Of a stretch of 64,000 nucleotides of DNA, positions 53,140 through 62,826 are shown one piece after another. The notes beneath the pieces are model-generated. The model searched no databases. It had not been told where the DNA came from and saw only the letters and a program-made list of their open reading frames with translations. Position numbers and translations under genes: made by a program. This stretch comes from Streptococcus pneumoniae (lineage in GTDB: Bacteria > Bacillota > Bacilli > Lactobacillales > Streptococcaceae): NCBI RefSeq assembly GCF_001113365.1, contig NZ_CKYA01000007.1:1-64000 (forward strand), given 5' to 3'. Numbering within the stretch: position 1 is the stretch's first letter; every line of letters starts with the position of its first letter.

Positions 53140-55527
53140 TTATTCTAAAATCTCACACTTCCATTGTTCAAGTCTATTTTCCGCATTTGATACACCCTCT
53201 AAATGTTTTAAAACATGTAAATCATCTAAAAGATAAAGCAAAACTAGTAAATCTCTAGCTGTTTTTTTTCGTTCTTCATCAGAAATGGTATCAAAGAAAT
53301 CAATACTCAAAGTTTTAACCGGATCCTTAAAATGACTTTCACCGTTTAAAACCAGTCTATACATAAGATTCTCAAAATAAGTTCTGTATTCTTTATCAAT
53401 TTTTTCAACAATTAAAGGATCTGTTGTTAGCTCGGCAATTCCCTTCTTATAATTAAAACTACCATAGGCTTCTAAAATTTTTCTCATTGCATTCCCAACA
53501 AAACTTTCCGAAGTAGGTGTACTATTTCCCAATGCATAACCGAAGACTATTTCAAGTAGTTCTGTATAATCGTGAGTACTAGTTTTGAATTCTTGTAATT
53601 TACCAGAAACCAATTCTAACTTCTTGTATTTAGATTTTTGTCCACCTTCCTCTTCTTTACAGGATTCCATTATCTCTTTCAAAAAGATATCAAAGTCATA
53701 TATTGTTTGTTTATCATGGGTCATTAGTAAAACTCTAGTATTACTATTCCCCTTAAAAAATCTAGTTAAACAATATTTTAAATACGAGGTTATTCCAACT
53801 TTATTTTCCATATCAAAACTAGAAATTGGATCGTCAATAACAATAAAATATTCATGACTATAAGCATCTGCTAACTCTCTCTGTTGAATTATCTCAGTAA
53901 AGAAATAACATAATGCCAGCGCATTTCGTTCCCCTACGGAAACCCTACTGGGGACCACAGACTTACCTCTTGATAACAGATAGTATTTTCCGTTTTGATT
54001 CTGTATAGCTAACCGATTTTTTGAAAAAAATATGTAATTTAAACTTTTATTAATTTCATCAACTGCAATATCTATATTAAGTTTCTTGTCTTCTAAATCA
54101 GAAATCTGCTTCTCATAATCCTTTACTCGTTTACTACTGTTATTATAATTATTTTCACAAATTGCTTTTTTATTTGTTTTCTCTTGAAACTTTTTGTATG
54201 CATCTTGAATTTCATAAAAAGCTAATTCATTATTTATTTGAAGGAGATCTACTTTTAACTTTTGAATATCCGAGATTTCTGAATTATGTTTGATAATTGC
54301 TTGGTTAATTTTTTCAATATCATGCTCTGCTTGACTTAATTCTTGAGAAAAGCTTATATTAGGTAACTCAACTATATTATATGGATTATCAATCTTCTTA
54401 TCGATTATTGAGTTAATTTCGTTAAATTTAGCATTCAAAGCATTAATACTATTTTGATAAGACTGAATTAATATTGGATCTATCTGTTCATAACCAGAAA
54501 AATCTTGATTAATCTCATCAATTTTTTTACCTCTCAATGCGGATTGGTGTTCTTCGACTGCTCTTGATAGTAGTTTAGTTATGCCATTAGTGAGTTCAAC
54601 TTTAACATCTTCTGATACTGATTGAGTACAGAAAGGACATTTTTTTTGATGTTCATCTTCAAAGAAATCTTTAACTTCTCTCAAATGACGTTCACCTTTT
54701 GTGGAATCAGATAATAATGTCAGTAAATACTTATCCCTAGAATTCAACTCAGGTTCTTCGATTTTTTCAGACAATAAAGTTGATAATTCATTGCTATCAA
54801 AATTAATATCAGGTAAAGATAGTTCATTATTTATAGTAACTGCGGAATCTCTTATTGAAAAATATCTAGCTTTTTTATTGTTGAATTCAACCTCTAACTC
54901 ATTTTTATCTAAGATTGGTTGTAAATCAACAAAATTTTGAAAGGTATTATTATGAACGGGAGATGCAGCTCGATTTCCTTTTATCTCCCTATCTCTTTCG
55001 GCCCAGTTGCCTACTCCTTTCAAAGAATCTGTCATTTCCTTTTTCCAAAAATCTGGAGATTTTTCATTTTTTTCATCTAAATATTCTTCATATTCAGCAT
55101 AATAATCTTGAGATTCAATTTGTGATTCTGATAACTGCGTTCTTAATCTATCCAGTTCCTCATCGATATCAACCTGTTCACCTAAAATTACAATTGTATC
55201 TAACCCTTCTTGAGCAATTTTGACTTTCTGATCAACATAGTGTTCATTGAAAACAAATATCGATTTTCGTTCAGTATCACTAAGTACAATATTATTATTA
55301 TTTTTATCAATAAATGATACTCTATCTGTTCCAAACTCACCATTTTTTAATTGATTTATTCCTCGAGCAATGGTACTTTTCCCTGAACCATTCCTTCCAA
55401 ACAATAAACTTGCCCTATCGTTTTGTACTGGATTTGTTCCCTCAAAATTTCCTTCAAAGAGTTCTAATTTTGTTTCATCTTCAAAAATACCTGATTTTAT
55501 ATTAATTCCTTTAATTTTTTCAAACAT
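53140..55527 (-). CDS. RloC/PrrC-like ATPase, possible anticodon nuclease
   Basis: The 795-residue protein (from the ATG at 55527, 23 bases after purK) belongs to the AAA_13 group of SMC-like ATPases. It shows Walker A FGRNGSGKST (about 43), a central coiled coil, a CPFC zinc-hook pair (297-300), an ABC signature SVGERNAL (about 530), Walker B YFIVIDDPISSFD (about 560) and MTHD. Near the C-terminus an Arg-x3-Glu (AMRKILEAYG, R672/E676) and GESH (H732) match the Arg-Glu-His triad pattern of PrrC/RloC tRNA nucleases. It is a likely phage-defence gene placed inside the purine operon. The open frame from 55581 would overlap purK. Confidence 0.75.
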   Translation of the reverse strand: MFEKIKGINIKSGIFEDETKLELFEGNFEGTNPVQNDRASLLFGRNGSGKSTIARGINQLKNGEFGTDRVSFIDKNNNNIVLSDTERKSIFVFNEHYVDQKVKIAQEGLDTIVILGEQVDIDEELDRLRTQLSESQIESQDYYAEYEEYLDEKNEKSPDFWKKEMTDSLKGVGNWAERDREIKGNRAASPVHNNTFQNFVDLQPILDKNELEVEFNNKKARYFSIRDSAVTINNELSLPDINFDSNELSTLLSEKIEEPELNSRDKYLLTLLSDSTKGERHLREVKDFFEDEHQKKCPFCTQSVSEDVKVELTNGITKLLSRAVEEHQSALRGKKIDEINQDFSGYEQIDPILIQSYQNSINALNAKFNEINSIIDKKIDNPYNIVELPNISFSQELSQAEHDIEKINQAIIKHNSEISDIQKLKVDLLQINNELAFYEIQDAYKKFQEKTNKKAICENNYNNSSKRVKDYEKQISDLEDKKLNIDIAVDEINKSLNYIFFSKNRLAIQNQNGKYYLLSRGKSVVPSRVSVGERNALALCYFFTEIIQQRELADAYSHEYFIVIDDPISSFDMENKVGITSYLKYCLTRFFKGNSNTRVLLMTHDKQTIYDFDIFLKEIMESCKEEEGGQKSKYKKLELVSGKLQEFKTSTHDYTELLEIVFGYALGNSTPTSESFVGNAMRKILEAYGSFNYKKGIAELTTDPLIVEKIDKEYRTYFENLMYRLVLNGESHFKDPVKTLSIDFFDTISDEERKKTARDLLVLLYLLDDLHVLKHLEGVSNAENRLEQWKCEILE

Positions 55528-55549
55528 TTTTTCTTTAGACCCCTCTCCC

Positions 55550-56623
55550 CTAAAACTCATCCACACTATCCGGCACATCACTAAACAAAGTCACATGCCC
55601 CATCTTGCGGTTGTGCTTCGCTTCTATTTTACCATACAGGTGGAGGTGGGTGCTTGGATTTTCTGCGACATATTTTTCAGCAGCCTCGACATGCTGGCCG
55701 AGGACATTGAGCATAACAGCAGGATCATGTAGTTTGATGGCTGGCAATGGTGCTCCCAGAACTCCCAGAATATGAGTGTCAAACTGGGAGAAGTCGCAGG
55801 CTTCGATTGAATAGTGCCCAGAGTTATGTGGACGTGGGGCGATTTCATTGACAATGATGTCATCAGCTGTCGCAAACATTTCCACACAAAGTGTTCCAGA
55901 TAGGTTAAGTTGTTCGGCGATTCGTACTGCCATGGCTTTTGCTTTTTCAGCTAAACTTTCTGAAATACGGGCTGGCACAATGGTCTTAGATAGAATGTTA
56001 TTACGGTGGACATTTTCCTGAACTGGGAAGACTGTCACATCCTTGCTATTTCCTGAGACGATAACAGAAATTTCAAGGTCAAAATTGACGAATTCCTCTA
56101 AAACGCAGGCTGCTGAGTCAGCTAACGCATAGGCTTCTTCCAAGTCTGCTTCCGAGCGAATGACCTTTTGTCCATGCCCATCATAGCCACCTGTCGCAGT
56201 CTTGAGGACATAGTTTTTCGACAGGTCCATATCTGCCAAGTCTCGACTAGAAGTCACAACCTTGTAAGGTGCCACAGTGACTTGTGCCTTGTTTGAGAGA
56301 AAGTCCTTTTCAAAAATACGATTTTGAGAAATACGGAGCAAGTCAGTTCCTTGAGGGAGTTGTCCCTCCTTGATGACAGCATCCAAACCGTCGGCATCGA
56401 CATTCTCAAACTCATAAGTGAGGACATCGCAACGCTCCGCCAACTGACGAAGAGCGTCCACATCATTATAAGGCGCCACGATAATTTCCGCTACGCGAGA
56501 GGCTGGACAATCAGCCGCAGGATCCAGCACGATAACCTTGTGGCCCATGTAGATAGCAGAAATGGCCATCATCTGACCCAGTTGACCACCACCGATAATT
56601 CCGATTGTTTTAGATGAGCTCAT
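55550..56623 (-). CDS. purK: N5-carboxyaminoimidazole ribonucleotide synthase
   Basis: This ATP-grasp enzyme of 357 residues begins KTIGIIGGGQLGQMMAISAI. It has LKTATGGYDGHGQKVI (about 140) for ATP binding and EIAPRPHNSGHYSIEAC (about 256). It carboxylates AIR using ATP and bicarbonate. The frame opens at 56662, but the ATG at 56623 (MSSSKTIGI) has GAGGAG upstream. It then overlaps purE by 14 bases, so the two are coupled. Confidence 0.96.
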   Translation of the reverse strand: MSSSKTIGIIGGGQLGQMMAISAIYMGHKVIVLDPAADCPASRVAEIIVAPYNDVDALRQLAERCDVLTYEFENVDADGLDAVIKEGQLPQGTDLLRISQNRIFEKDFLSNKAQVTVAPYKVVTSSRDLADMDLSKNYVLKTATGGYDGHGQKVIRSEADLEEAYALADSAACVLEEFVNFDLEISVIVSGNSKDVTVFPVQENVHRNNILSKTIVPARISESLAEKAKAMAVRIAEQLNLSGTLCVEMFATADDIIVNEIAPRPHNSGHYSIEACDFSQFDTHILGVLGAPLPAIKLHDPAVMLNVLGQHVEAAEKYVAENPSTHLHLYGKIEAKHNRKMGHVTLFSDVPDSVDEF

Positions 56624-57098
56624 TTGTAGACTCCTCTGCGATTTTTCCTTGTTCTTCTGCAAAATCTGCCAAAGCTGTCGCGATAGCCTGATCCTCTACT
56701 GACAGGAGACGGAGGGCAAAGAGAGCCGCATTGGTCGCTCCTGCTTCACCGATAGCCATGGTTGCGACTGGTACACCACCCGGCATCTGTACGATAGAGT
56801 AGAGCGAGTCCACACCACTAAGGGCACGCGATTTTACGGGCACACCAATGACTGGAAGGGTTGTTTTAGATGCGACCATACCTGGCAAATGAGCTGCGCC
56901 ACCTGCACCTGCGATGATGACCTTGATACTACGACTACGCGCTTCTTCGGCATGCTTGAACATGAGATCAGGTGTGCGATGGGCAGAGACAACCTTCTTC
57001 TCGTAGGCTACACCGAAGCGGTCTAGGACTTCTGCTGTTTTTTGCATGGTTGTCCAGTCGGATTTTGAGCCCATGATAATGGAAATAATCGGTTTCAT
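56610..57098 (-). CDS. purE: N5-carboxyaminoimidazole ribonucleotide mutase
   Basis: The 162-residue class I PurE has the SIIMGSKSDWTTMQ start, SAHRTPD with the catalytic His (about 44), and AGAGGAAHLPGMVA. It moves the carboxylate from N5 to C4 of AIR and works with PurK. Its stop region overlaps the purK start. The gene before it in the operon is an unrelated small membrane protein, 21 bases upstream. Confidence 0.97.
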   Translation of the reverse strand: MKPIISIIMGSKSDWTTMQKTAEVLDRFGVAYEKKVVSAHRTPDLMFKHAEEARSRSIKVIIAGAGGAAHLPGMVASKTTLPVIGVPVKSRALSGVDSLYSIVQMPGGVPVATMAIGEAGATNAALFALRLLSVEDQAIATALADFAEEQGKIAEESTNELI

Positions 57099-57119
57099 AT
57101 TTTCTTAATTTCTCTCTTT

Positions 57120-57578
57120 TTAAACTAATTTATTATAATCTTTTGATAGTTGAAGCTGATAATATTTCTTAAATTCCCCGTTAAAGCTTTTAGAAGCATG
57201 TATCAACTCATCCAATCTTCTACTTCTTTCGTCCAAATTCATTTTATCAAAATCTGATAAAAATTGATTACGCTCTTTTTCAAGATTATTTTGAAGAATA
57301 TTGAGGTTATCTGAAATTTCTTTATCCATTAAAAATTTAATATTATCATAAACACTAAATATATAATTCAATGTGTTGATTGTATCTGTCGAAGACAAAA
57401 AATTTAATTTTTCTTTTCTTGAGATGTACTCCATATAATAGACGTATAATTTTTCATATCTCATTTTTTTGACATCGTATTTACGTGTCTCATTAAATGA
57501 TTTTATTGTGAACCAACTGTTCCATACCGCAACTAAGGCTGTTAGCAACGATATTATAATACTTAATTTTTCAATCAT
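57120..57578 (-). CDS. Small membrane-anchored helical protein of unknown function
   Basis: I do not recognise this 152-residue protein. It has one N-terminal membrane helix (about 3-25; IEKLSIIISLLTALVAVWNS) and a charged, helical cytoplasmic part of about 125 residues rich in Lys, Asn, Glu and Asp. Two ATGs are possible. The one at 57578 is nine bases from AAGGGAG, which itself lies inside the purD end, so it is translationally coupled to purD. Like the ATPase at 53140-55527, it is not a purine enzyme and looks like cargo of low-GC composition. Confidence 0.7.
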   Translation of the reverse strand: MIEKLSIIISLLTALVAVWNSWFTIKSFNETRKYDVKKMRYEKLYVYYMEYISRKEKLNFLSSTDTINTLNYIFSVYDNIKFLMDKEISDNLNILQNNLEKERNQFLSDFDKMNLDERSRRLDELIHASKSFNGEFKKYYQLQLSKDYNKLV

Positions 57579-57580
57579 AT

Positions 57581-58840
57581 TCATACTCCCTTGCTTCCGA
57601 TATCGGTTCGGTAAAAGAGGCCTTCTGTGTTTTGTTTGTCAAGTTCCTTGTAAATGATGTCTTGGGCCTCTTTGACAGTATCTGCTGTGGTAACTAGCAT
57701 ATAGACACGTCCGCCATTGGATAGCAGTGCTCTGCTATTTTCAGCAAACTTAGCCCCTGCATAATAGGTGATAATGTCGCCATTGGTTTTTGCTGGCAAT
57801 GCAACACCCTTTTCATATTCTAGCGGGTAACCCTTGGATGCAACAACCACACCCAGAGTCACACCCTTGTCCGTCCATGTGATGTTTGGCTCCTTGCCAT
57901 CTAGAATATCCGTGATATTTTGCGCAAAATCAGATGTCAAACGAGGCAAGATAATCTGAGTTTCAGGATCTCCGAACCGAGCATTAAACTCGATAACTTT
58001 CGGTCCGTCTGCTGTCAATATAAGCCCCGCATAAAGAACACCAAGATAAGGGCGACCTTCCTGAATCATGCCCTCAAGGACTGGCTTGACAATAGTCTCA
58101 ACCGCTGTATCAACTACACACTGTGGCAAGTGGGGAACTGGCGCATAGGCACCCATACCACCCGTGTTAGGCCCTTTGTCGCCATCGTAGGCACGTTTGT
58201 GATCCTGAGCCGTTGGCATGATGTAGAACTTGTCACCATTGACAAAGGCAAAGAGTGAAAATTCCTCTCCTTCAAGGAATTCCTCAATAACTACACGCGC
58301 GCCTGAGTCACCAAATTTATTGTCCAATAGCATCTCGTGAGCGGCTTCTACTGCTTGCTCGACTGTCTCAGCAACGACAACACCTTTCCCAAGCGCCAAG
58401 CCATCCGCCTTGACTACGATTGGAGCACCATGCTTTTCGATATAGGCCTTGGCTTCCTCAAAGTCTGAGAATGTGCCATAGGTTGCCGTCGGAACGCCGT
58501 ATTTGACCATGATTTCCTTGGCAAAATCCTTGGACCACTCCAGCTCAGCTGCCAATCTTGTCGGACCAAAGGCTTTGAGACCAGCCGCATGGAAATCATC
58601 CACGATTCCAGCAGCAAGGGAATCATCTGGCCCAATGAAGGTCCAAGCGATATCGTTGACCTTTGCAAAGTCTATCAACTTATAATGTTCGGAAATAGAG
58701 ATGTTCACTAATTCCAGACCATCCAGAGTCATCCCGTCATTTCCAGGAGCCACAAAGACCTGTTCAACGTCTTTTGATTCAAGTAACTTCTTAGCAATCG
58801 CATGTTCACGACCACCCGATCCGACAACTAACAGCTTCAT
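57581..58840 (-). CDS. purD: Phosphoribosylamine-glycine ligase
   Basis: The 419-residue ATP-grasp enzyme starts MKLLVVGSGGREHAIAKKLL. It has IVVKADGLALGKGVVVAE (about 137), HKRAYDGDKGPNTGGMGAYA (about 212) and EFNARFGDPETQ (about 279). It makes GAR in step 2 of purine synthesis. Between it and purH, an imperfect AAAGGAAAGAAA/TTTTCTTCCCTTTT hairpin (58925-58955) may cause partial termination. Confidence 0.97.
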   Translation of the reverse strand: MKLLVVGSGGREHAIAKKLLESKDVEQVFVAPGNDGMTLDGLELVNISISEHYKLIDFAKVNDIAWTFIGPDDSLAAGIVDDFHAAGLKAFGPTRLAAELEWSKDFAKEIMVKYGVPTATYGTFSDFEEAKAYIEKHGAPIVVKADGLALGKGVVVAETVEQAVEAAHEMLLDNKFGDSGARVVIEEFLEGEEFSLFAFVNGDKFYIMPTAQDHKRAYDGDKGPNTGGMGAYAPVPHLPQCVVDTAVETIVKPVLEGMIQEGRPYLGVLYAGLILTADGPKVIEFNARFGDPETQIILPRLTSDFAQNITDILDGKEPNITWTDKGVTLGVVVASKGYPLEYEKGVALPAKTNGDIITYYAGAKFAENSRALLSNGGRVYMLVTTADTVKEAQDIIYKELDKQNTEGLFYRTDIGSKGV

Positions 58841-58960
58841 TTCTCAACCTCTTTTACGAATTATTCACTAACATTATACCACAAATGTTCGTTTTAATCT
58901 TGTTTCACTCCGCGTTTTTACGCAAAAAAGGAAAGAAACTGTTTTCTTCCCTTTTGCTTT

Positions 58961-60508
58961 TTAATGTCTAAAATGTCTCACTCCTGTGAAGACCATAGTC
59001 AAGCCATACTTGTTCGCTGCTTCGATGGATTCTTGGTCACGGACGGACCCACCCGGCTGAATGATAGCTTTGATACCTGCTTTGGCAATTTCTTCCACGT
59101 TATCTGCAAATGGGAAGAAGGCATCCGATGCGAGAACAGCACCATCAAGGCGGTCTTTAGCTTGGTCAATAGCGATACGAACAGAGGCAACACGGTTAGT
59201 TTGACCTGGACCAACACCAAGTGTCATGTGGTCGTTGGTTACGATGATTCCGTTTGATTTGACGTATTTAATAGCCTTCCAAGCAAACTCAAGAGCTGTC
59301 GCTTCTATCTCAGTTGGTTGGCGTTTGGTCACCACTTGCCAATCGGCTGGGCTTTCCTTGACTACATCTTGGTTTTGCACCAGAAGTCCACCAACTACAC
59401 CTGTGTATTCTGCTTCTACTTCGCTAGCCTCTTGAGCATCAAATGGCAAGGCAAGGATACGCAAGTTTTTCTTTTTATTGGTCAAAATAGCTAGCGCCTC
59501 ATCCGTATAGCTTGGTGCGATGATGATTTCAAGGAAAACGCCGTGCATCTTCTCAGCTGTCGCAGCATCCACCTCACAGTTAAGAACAACGATACCACCA
59601 AAGATAGACACTGGGTCAGACTCATAAGCGTAGTCCCAAGCAGTTTCGATATCATCAGCTTGACCTATACCGCACGGGTTCATGTGTTTGAGAGCCACAA
59701 CAGTTGGACGATCTTTGAAGTCACGGATGATACGGATAGCAGCATCCGCATCACGGATATTGTTGAAGGACAATTCTTTACCATTGAGCTGTTTAGCCGA
59801 AGCAATCGAGTAGTCTGTTGGCAAGGCTTTTTGGTAAAAGTCTGCATCTTGTTGAGGATTTTCACCGTAACGCATGGCTTGTTTGAGGTCATAGGTCAAA
59901 GTGAGCTTTTCAGGTTTTGTTTCACCCACTTGAGTTGTGAAGTATTCCGCAATCAAGGCATCATAAGCTGCCGTATGACGGAAAACCTTGGCTGCCAAAC
60001 ATTGACGCGTTTCGTAAGTCGTTTCACCATTGGCTGACAACTCATCCAAAACCACTGCATAGTCAGAAGGGTCTACCACAACCGTTACGCTAGCGTGGTT
60101 TTTAGCCGCTGAACGAAGCATAGAAGGCCCGCCGATATCGATGTTCTCAACCGCATCAGCGTAAGTTACGTCTGGTTTGAGAATCGTTTCTTTAAAGGGA
60201 TAGAGATTGACCACTACAAGGTCGATAAGCTCAATTTGGTTCTCCTTGGCCGCTTCCAAGTGGCTATCCAAATCACGACGAGCGAGGAGCCCACCGTGGA
60301 TATTTGGATGAAGGGTCTTAACACGGCCATCCATCATCTCTGGGAAGCCCGTCACATCATCGATCGCAATGGTCTCCACCCCAGCAGTATCAAGGGCAAC
60401 CTTGGTCCCACCTGTCGAGATAATATCCCAACCAAGTTTTTTAAGTTCTTGGGCAAATTCAACAATGCCCGCTTTGTCTGAGACGCTGATTAAGGCGCGT
60501 TTAGTCAT
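58961..60508 (-). CDS. purH: Bifunctional AICAR transformylase / IMP cyclohydrolase
   Basis: The 515-residue enzyme has the N-terminal IMP cyclohydrolase (ALISVSDKAGIVEFAQELKK; about 1-200) and the C-terminal AICAR transformylase (about 205-515; VALKHMNPCGIGQ with Lys-His). It makes the last two steps to IMP. The frame opens at 60529, but the ATG at 60508 follows AAAGGAG and is the usual start. Confidence 0.97.
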   Translation of the reverse strand: MTKRALISVSDKAGIVEFAQELKKLGWDIISTGGTKVALDTAGVETIAIDDVTGFPEMMDGRVKTLHPNIHGGLLARRDLDSHLEAAKENQIELIDLVVVNLYPFKETILKPDVTYADAVENIDIGGPSMLRSAAKNHASVTVVVDPSDYAVVLDELSANGETTYETRQCLAAKVFRHTAAYDALIAEYFTTQVGETKPEKLTLTYDLKQAMRYGENPQQDADFYQKALPTDYSIASAKQLNGKELSFNNIRDADAAIRIIRDFKDRPTVVALKHMNPCGIGQADDIETAWDYAYESDPVSIFGGIVVLNCEVDAATAEKMHGVFLEIIIAPSYTDEALAILTNKKKNLRILALPFDAQEASEVEAEYTGVVGGLLVQNQDVVKESPADWQVVTKRQPTEIEATALEFAWKAIKYVKSNGIIVTNDHMTLGVGPGQTNRVASVRIAIDQAKDRLDGAVLASDAFFPFADNVEEIAKAGIKAIIQPGGSVRDQESIEAANKYGLTMVFTGVRHFRH

Positions 60509-60532
60509 TATATTCTCCTTTTTAATCATTAG

Positions 60533-61042
60533 TTAAACACCAATTAAATGCAGTAACAGTAAAACAAAATAAGCAAAACCAAGGCTAAGCATACCTAAGA
60601 TATTGACCCATTTTCTAGTCTGTGATTTGAACACTCTTATAAAAATTTGATAAATCAATAAGCCTACACAAACACCTAGCGTATTTAAAGCCAAATCCGT
60701 TATATCTGTTATACCTATTGCTAAAATATACTGTAAGCACTCAAACAATAAACTAATCAAGAAACCTGTCCCGACTATTCTTAAACTAGATAAATTAGTT
60801 TTTATCAAAGGGAAACAAACACCTAATGGAATAAAGGAAATCAGATTAAATAACATTTCAGCAAAAACAATTTTTCCATCGACTATTAGTGGTTCTGAAA
60901 ATGGAATCCAATTGATATACCTTGGAGCTAAGAAAAATGCTATAAATTCAGGATTTGTTTCAAACTTAAATAAGATTCCCCAAGTTAATAACATCATATA
61001 GACATAAAATACATATCGAGTTGTTTTTTTAGATTCTAACAT
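60533..61042 (-). CDS. VanZ-family membrane protein
   Basis: The 169-residue protein has four to five hydrophobic helices. It carries the VanZ-like motif NWIPFSEPL, followed by FAEMLFNLISFIPLGVCFPL and ITDLALNTLGVCVGLLIY. VanZ-like proteins are widespread. The original one gives low teicoplanin resistance, but the function here is unknown. Its presence between purN and purH is normal for the pneumococcal purine cluster. A GGAGG site precedes the ATG. Confidence 0.88.
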   Translation of the reverse strand: MLESKKTTRYVFYVYMMLLTWGILFKFETNPEFIAFFLAPRYINWIPFSEPLIVDGKIVFAEMLFNLISFIPLGVCFPLIKTNLSSLRIVGTGFLISLLFECLQYILAIGITDITDLALNTLGVCVGLLIYQIFIRVFKSQTRKWVNILGMLSLGFAYFVLLLLHLIGV

Positions 61043-61125
61043 TACAAATACCTCCGTTTGAAGCCGTCTTCAACAATCACTGACTCCAATTTTGAATCAA
61101 AGATATCATATGAATCATCAAAAAG

Positions 61126-61671
61126 TCAATCTGTAAATAGAGCCTTCACTACTTCTGGATAGAGCTTGTACTCTGCCTCATGAATGCGAGTTTCAAAACT
61201 GTCAATGGTATCATCAGTCAGCCGTGGCACACGAACTTGTTTGATGATCTTACCAGTGTCCACACCTGAATCCACCCAATGAATGGTCACGCCGCTCTCG
61301 GCAACCCCAGCATTCCAAGCGTCCTCAATCCCATGAGCTCCTGGAAACTCTGGCAGGTAGGCTGGATGAATGTTGATGATTCGGCCTTCATAGGCTGCCA
61401 ATAAGGTTGGCCCAACAATTTTCATGTAGCCTGCTAGACAAACCAAGTCAATCTGGTGCTCTTCCAAGAGTTCGACAAGGGCCGCTTCGTAGTCTGCCTT
61501 GTTCTCAAACTCCTTGAGTTCAAAAGCGTAGGATAGGACACCAAGCTTGTCTGCACGTTCGAGCACATAGGCGTCACGATGGTCTGAAAAGACAAACTCT
61601 ACTGGAAATTCTTCGGCAATCACCTGAAAATTTGAGCCATTACCAGAGGCAAAAACCGCTATTTTTTTCAT
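61126..61671 (-). CDS. purN: Phosphoribosylglycinamide formyltransferase
   Basis: The 181-residue enzyme begins KKIAVFASGNGSNFQVIAEE and has the catalytic region YMKIVGPTLLAAYEGRIINI, with HPAYLPEFPGAHG and the Asp in DSGVDTGKI. It transfers a formyl group from 10-formyl-THF to GAR. Its start overlaps the purM stop by four bases (ATGA, 61668-61671). Confidence 0.96.
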   Translation of the reverse strand: MKKIAVFASGNGSNFQVIAEEFPVEFVFSDHRDAYVLERADKLGVLSYAFELKEFENKADYEAALVELLEEHQIDLVCLAGYMKIVGPTLLAAYEGRIINIHPAYLPEFPGAHGIEDAWNAGVAESGVTIHWVDSGVDTGKIIKQVRVPRLTDDTIDSFETRIHEAEYKLYPEVVKALFTD

Positions 61672-62690
61672 TTGATGATGACACTTTCGTTTTCTTTCTT
61701 GACGATACGACCAATTTCATAAACTGGTTCATCCAACAATTCCTTGACACGACTTACATTTTCAGGGCTAACTGCCAGCATAAGCCCCACACCCATATTG
61801 AAGATTTCAAACATTTCTTCGTGTTTGATCTGTCCGTATTTTTCAAGGGCTTTGAAAATCGGTAAAACTGGTACCTTGCTTTCCTCAATCTCAGCAGCCA
61901 AGTCAGCTGCAAACATACGAGGAACATTTTCGATAAAGCCACCACCTGTGATGTGGGCAATACCGTTGACCAACTCTTCCTTGATGAGTGGCAAAACAGC
62001 CTTGACATAGATACGAGTCGGCTCAAGAAGAACTTCCTTGAGTTGCTTGCCTTCCAATTCTGGCAAGATTTCCTCACCTGTGTAATCCGCAAAGACACGA
62101 CGGACGAGAGAGTAACCATTGGAATGAATCCCACTTGAAGCAAGTCCGAGAAGAACATCTCCCTCTGCCACTTTTGAACCGTCAATGATTTGAGATTTTT
62201 CGGCCACACCGACCGCAAAACCAGCCAAATCATAGTCATCTTCGCCGTACATGCCAGGCATTTCAGCCGTTTCCCCACCAATGAGGGCAGCGCCTGCCTG
62301 CACACAACCTTCTGCCACACCAGCGACAACTTGTTCTAGCTTAGCTGGTTCATTCTTCCCTGTCGCTACGTAGTCAAGGAAATAGAGGGGCTCCGCACCT
62401 GCAGCGATGATATCATTGACACACATGGCTACACAGTCCTGACCGATGGTATCGTGCTTGTCGTACTTGATAGCCAGCATGAGCTTGGTTCCGACACCAT
62501 CAGTTCCTGAAATCAAGACGGGTTCTTTAACCCCAGTCTTTGAAAGGTCAAACATACCACCAAAGCCACCCAGAGCTCCCATGACACCTGCACGCTCCGT
62601 ACGAGCCACGTGCTTTTTTATCCGTTCAACAACTTCATAACCCGCTTCAACATCCACACCAGATTGAGCGTACGCATTTTTATTTGCCAT
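61668..62690 (-). CDS. purM: Phosphoribosylformylglycinamidine cyclo-ligase
   Basis: The 340-residue AIR synthetase starts MANKNAYAQSGVDVEAGYEV and has ISGTDGVGTKLMLA (about 61), GGETAEMPGMY (about 138) and HITGGGFIENVPRM (about 248). It closes the imidazole ring. Just upstream a short ORF copies its first codons (62827-62871), and two hairpins precede it, so its expression may be tuned separately from purF. Confidence 0.97.
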   Translation of the reverse strand: MANKNAYAQSGVDVEAGYEVVERIKKHVARTERAGVMGALGGFGGMFDLSKTGVKEPVLISGTDGVGTKLMLAIKYDKHDTIGQDCVAMCVNDIIAAGAEPLYFLDYVATGKNEPAKLEQVVAGVAEGCVQAGAALIGGETAEMPGMYGEDDYDLAGFAVGVAEKSQIIDGSKVAEGDVLLGLASSGIHSNGYSLVRRVFADYTGEEILPELEGKQLKEVLLEPTRIYVKAVLPLIKEELVNGIAHITGGGFIENVPRMFAADLAAEIEESKVPVLPIFKALEKYGQIKHEEMFEIFNMGVGLMLAVSPENVSRVKELLDEPVYEIGRIVKKENESVIIK

Positions 62691-62728
62691 TTTATTTTTC
62701 CTTTTCTTTTTTTGGGAAAGACTGCGAC

Positions 62729-62765
62729 GTATTTTTAGATAAACAATTATTTTATCTAAAAATAC
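62729..62765 (-). promoter_or_regulatory. Perfect 15-bp hairpin between purF and purM
   Basis: GTATTTTTAGATAAA (62729-62743) and TTTATCTAAAAATAC (62751-62765) pair fully around a seven-base loop. A second stem, CTACTGAC/GTCAGTAG (62805-62812 with 62830-62837), lies upstream in the direction of transcription. No GC-rich stem with a T-run is present, so this looks more like a regulatory or RNA-processing structure than a standard terminator. Confidence 0.65.
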
Positions 62766-62826
62766 TAGTCAGGTCTCTAGCTTTGGTCCCATAGGAGAAA
62801 GCGTCTACTGACAAATGCTTTAGCTT

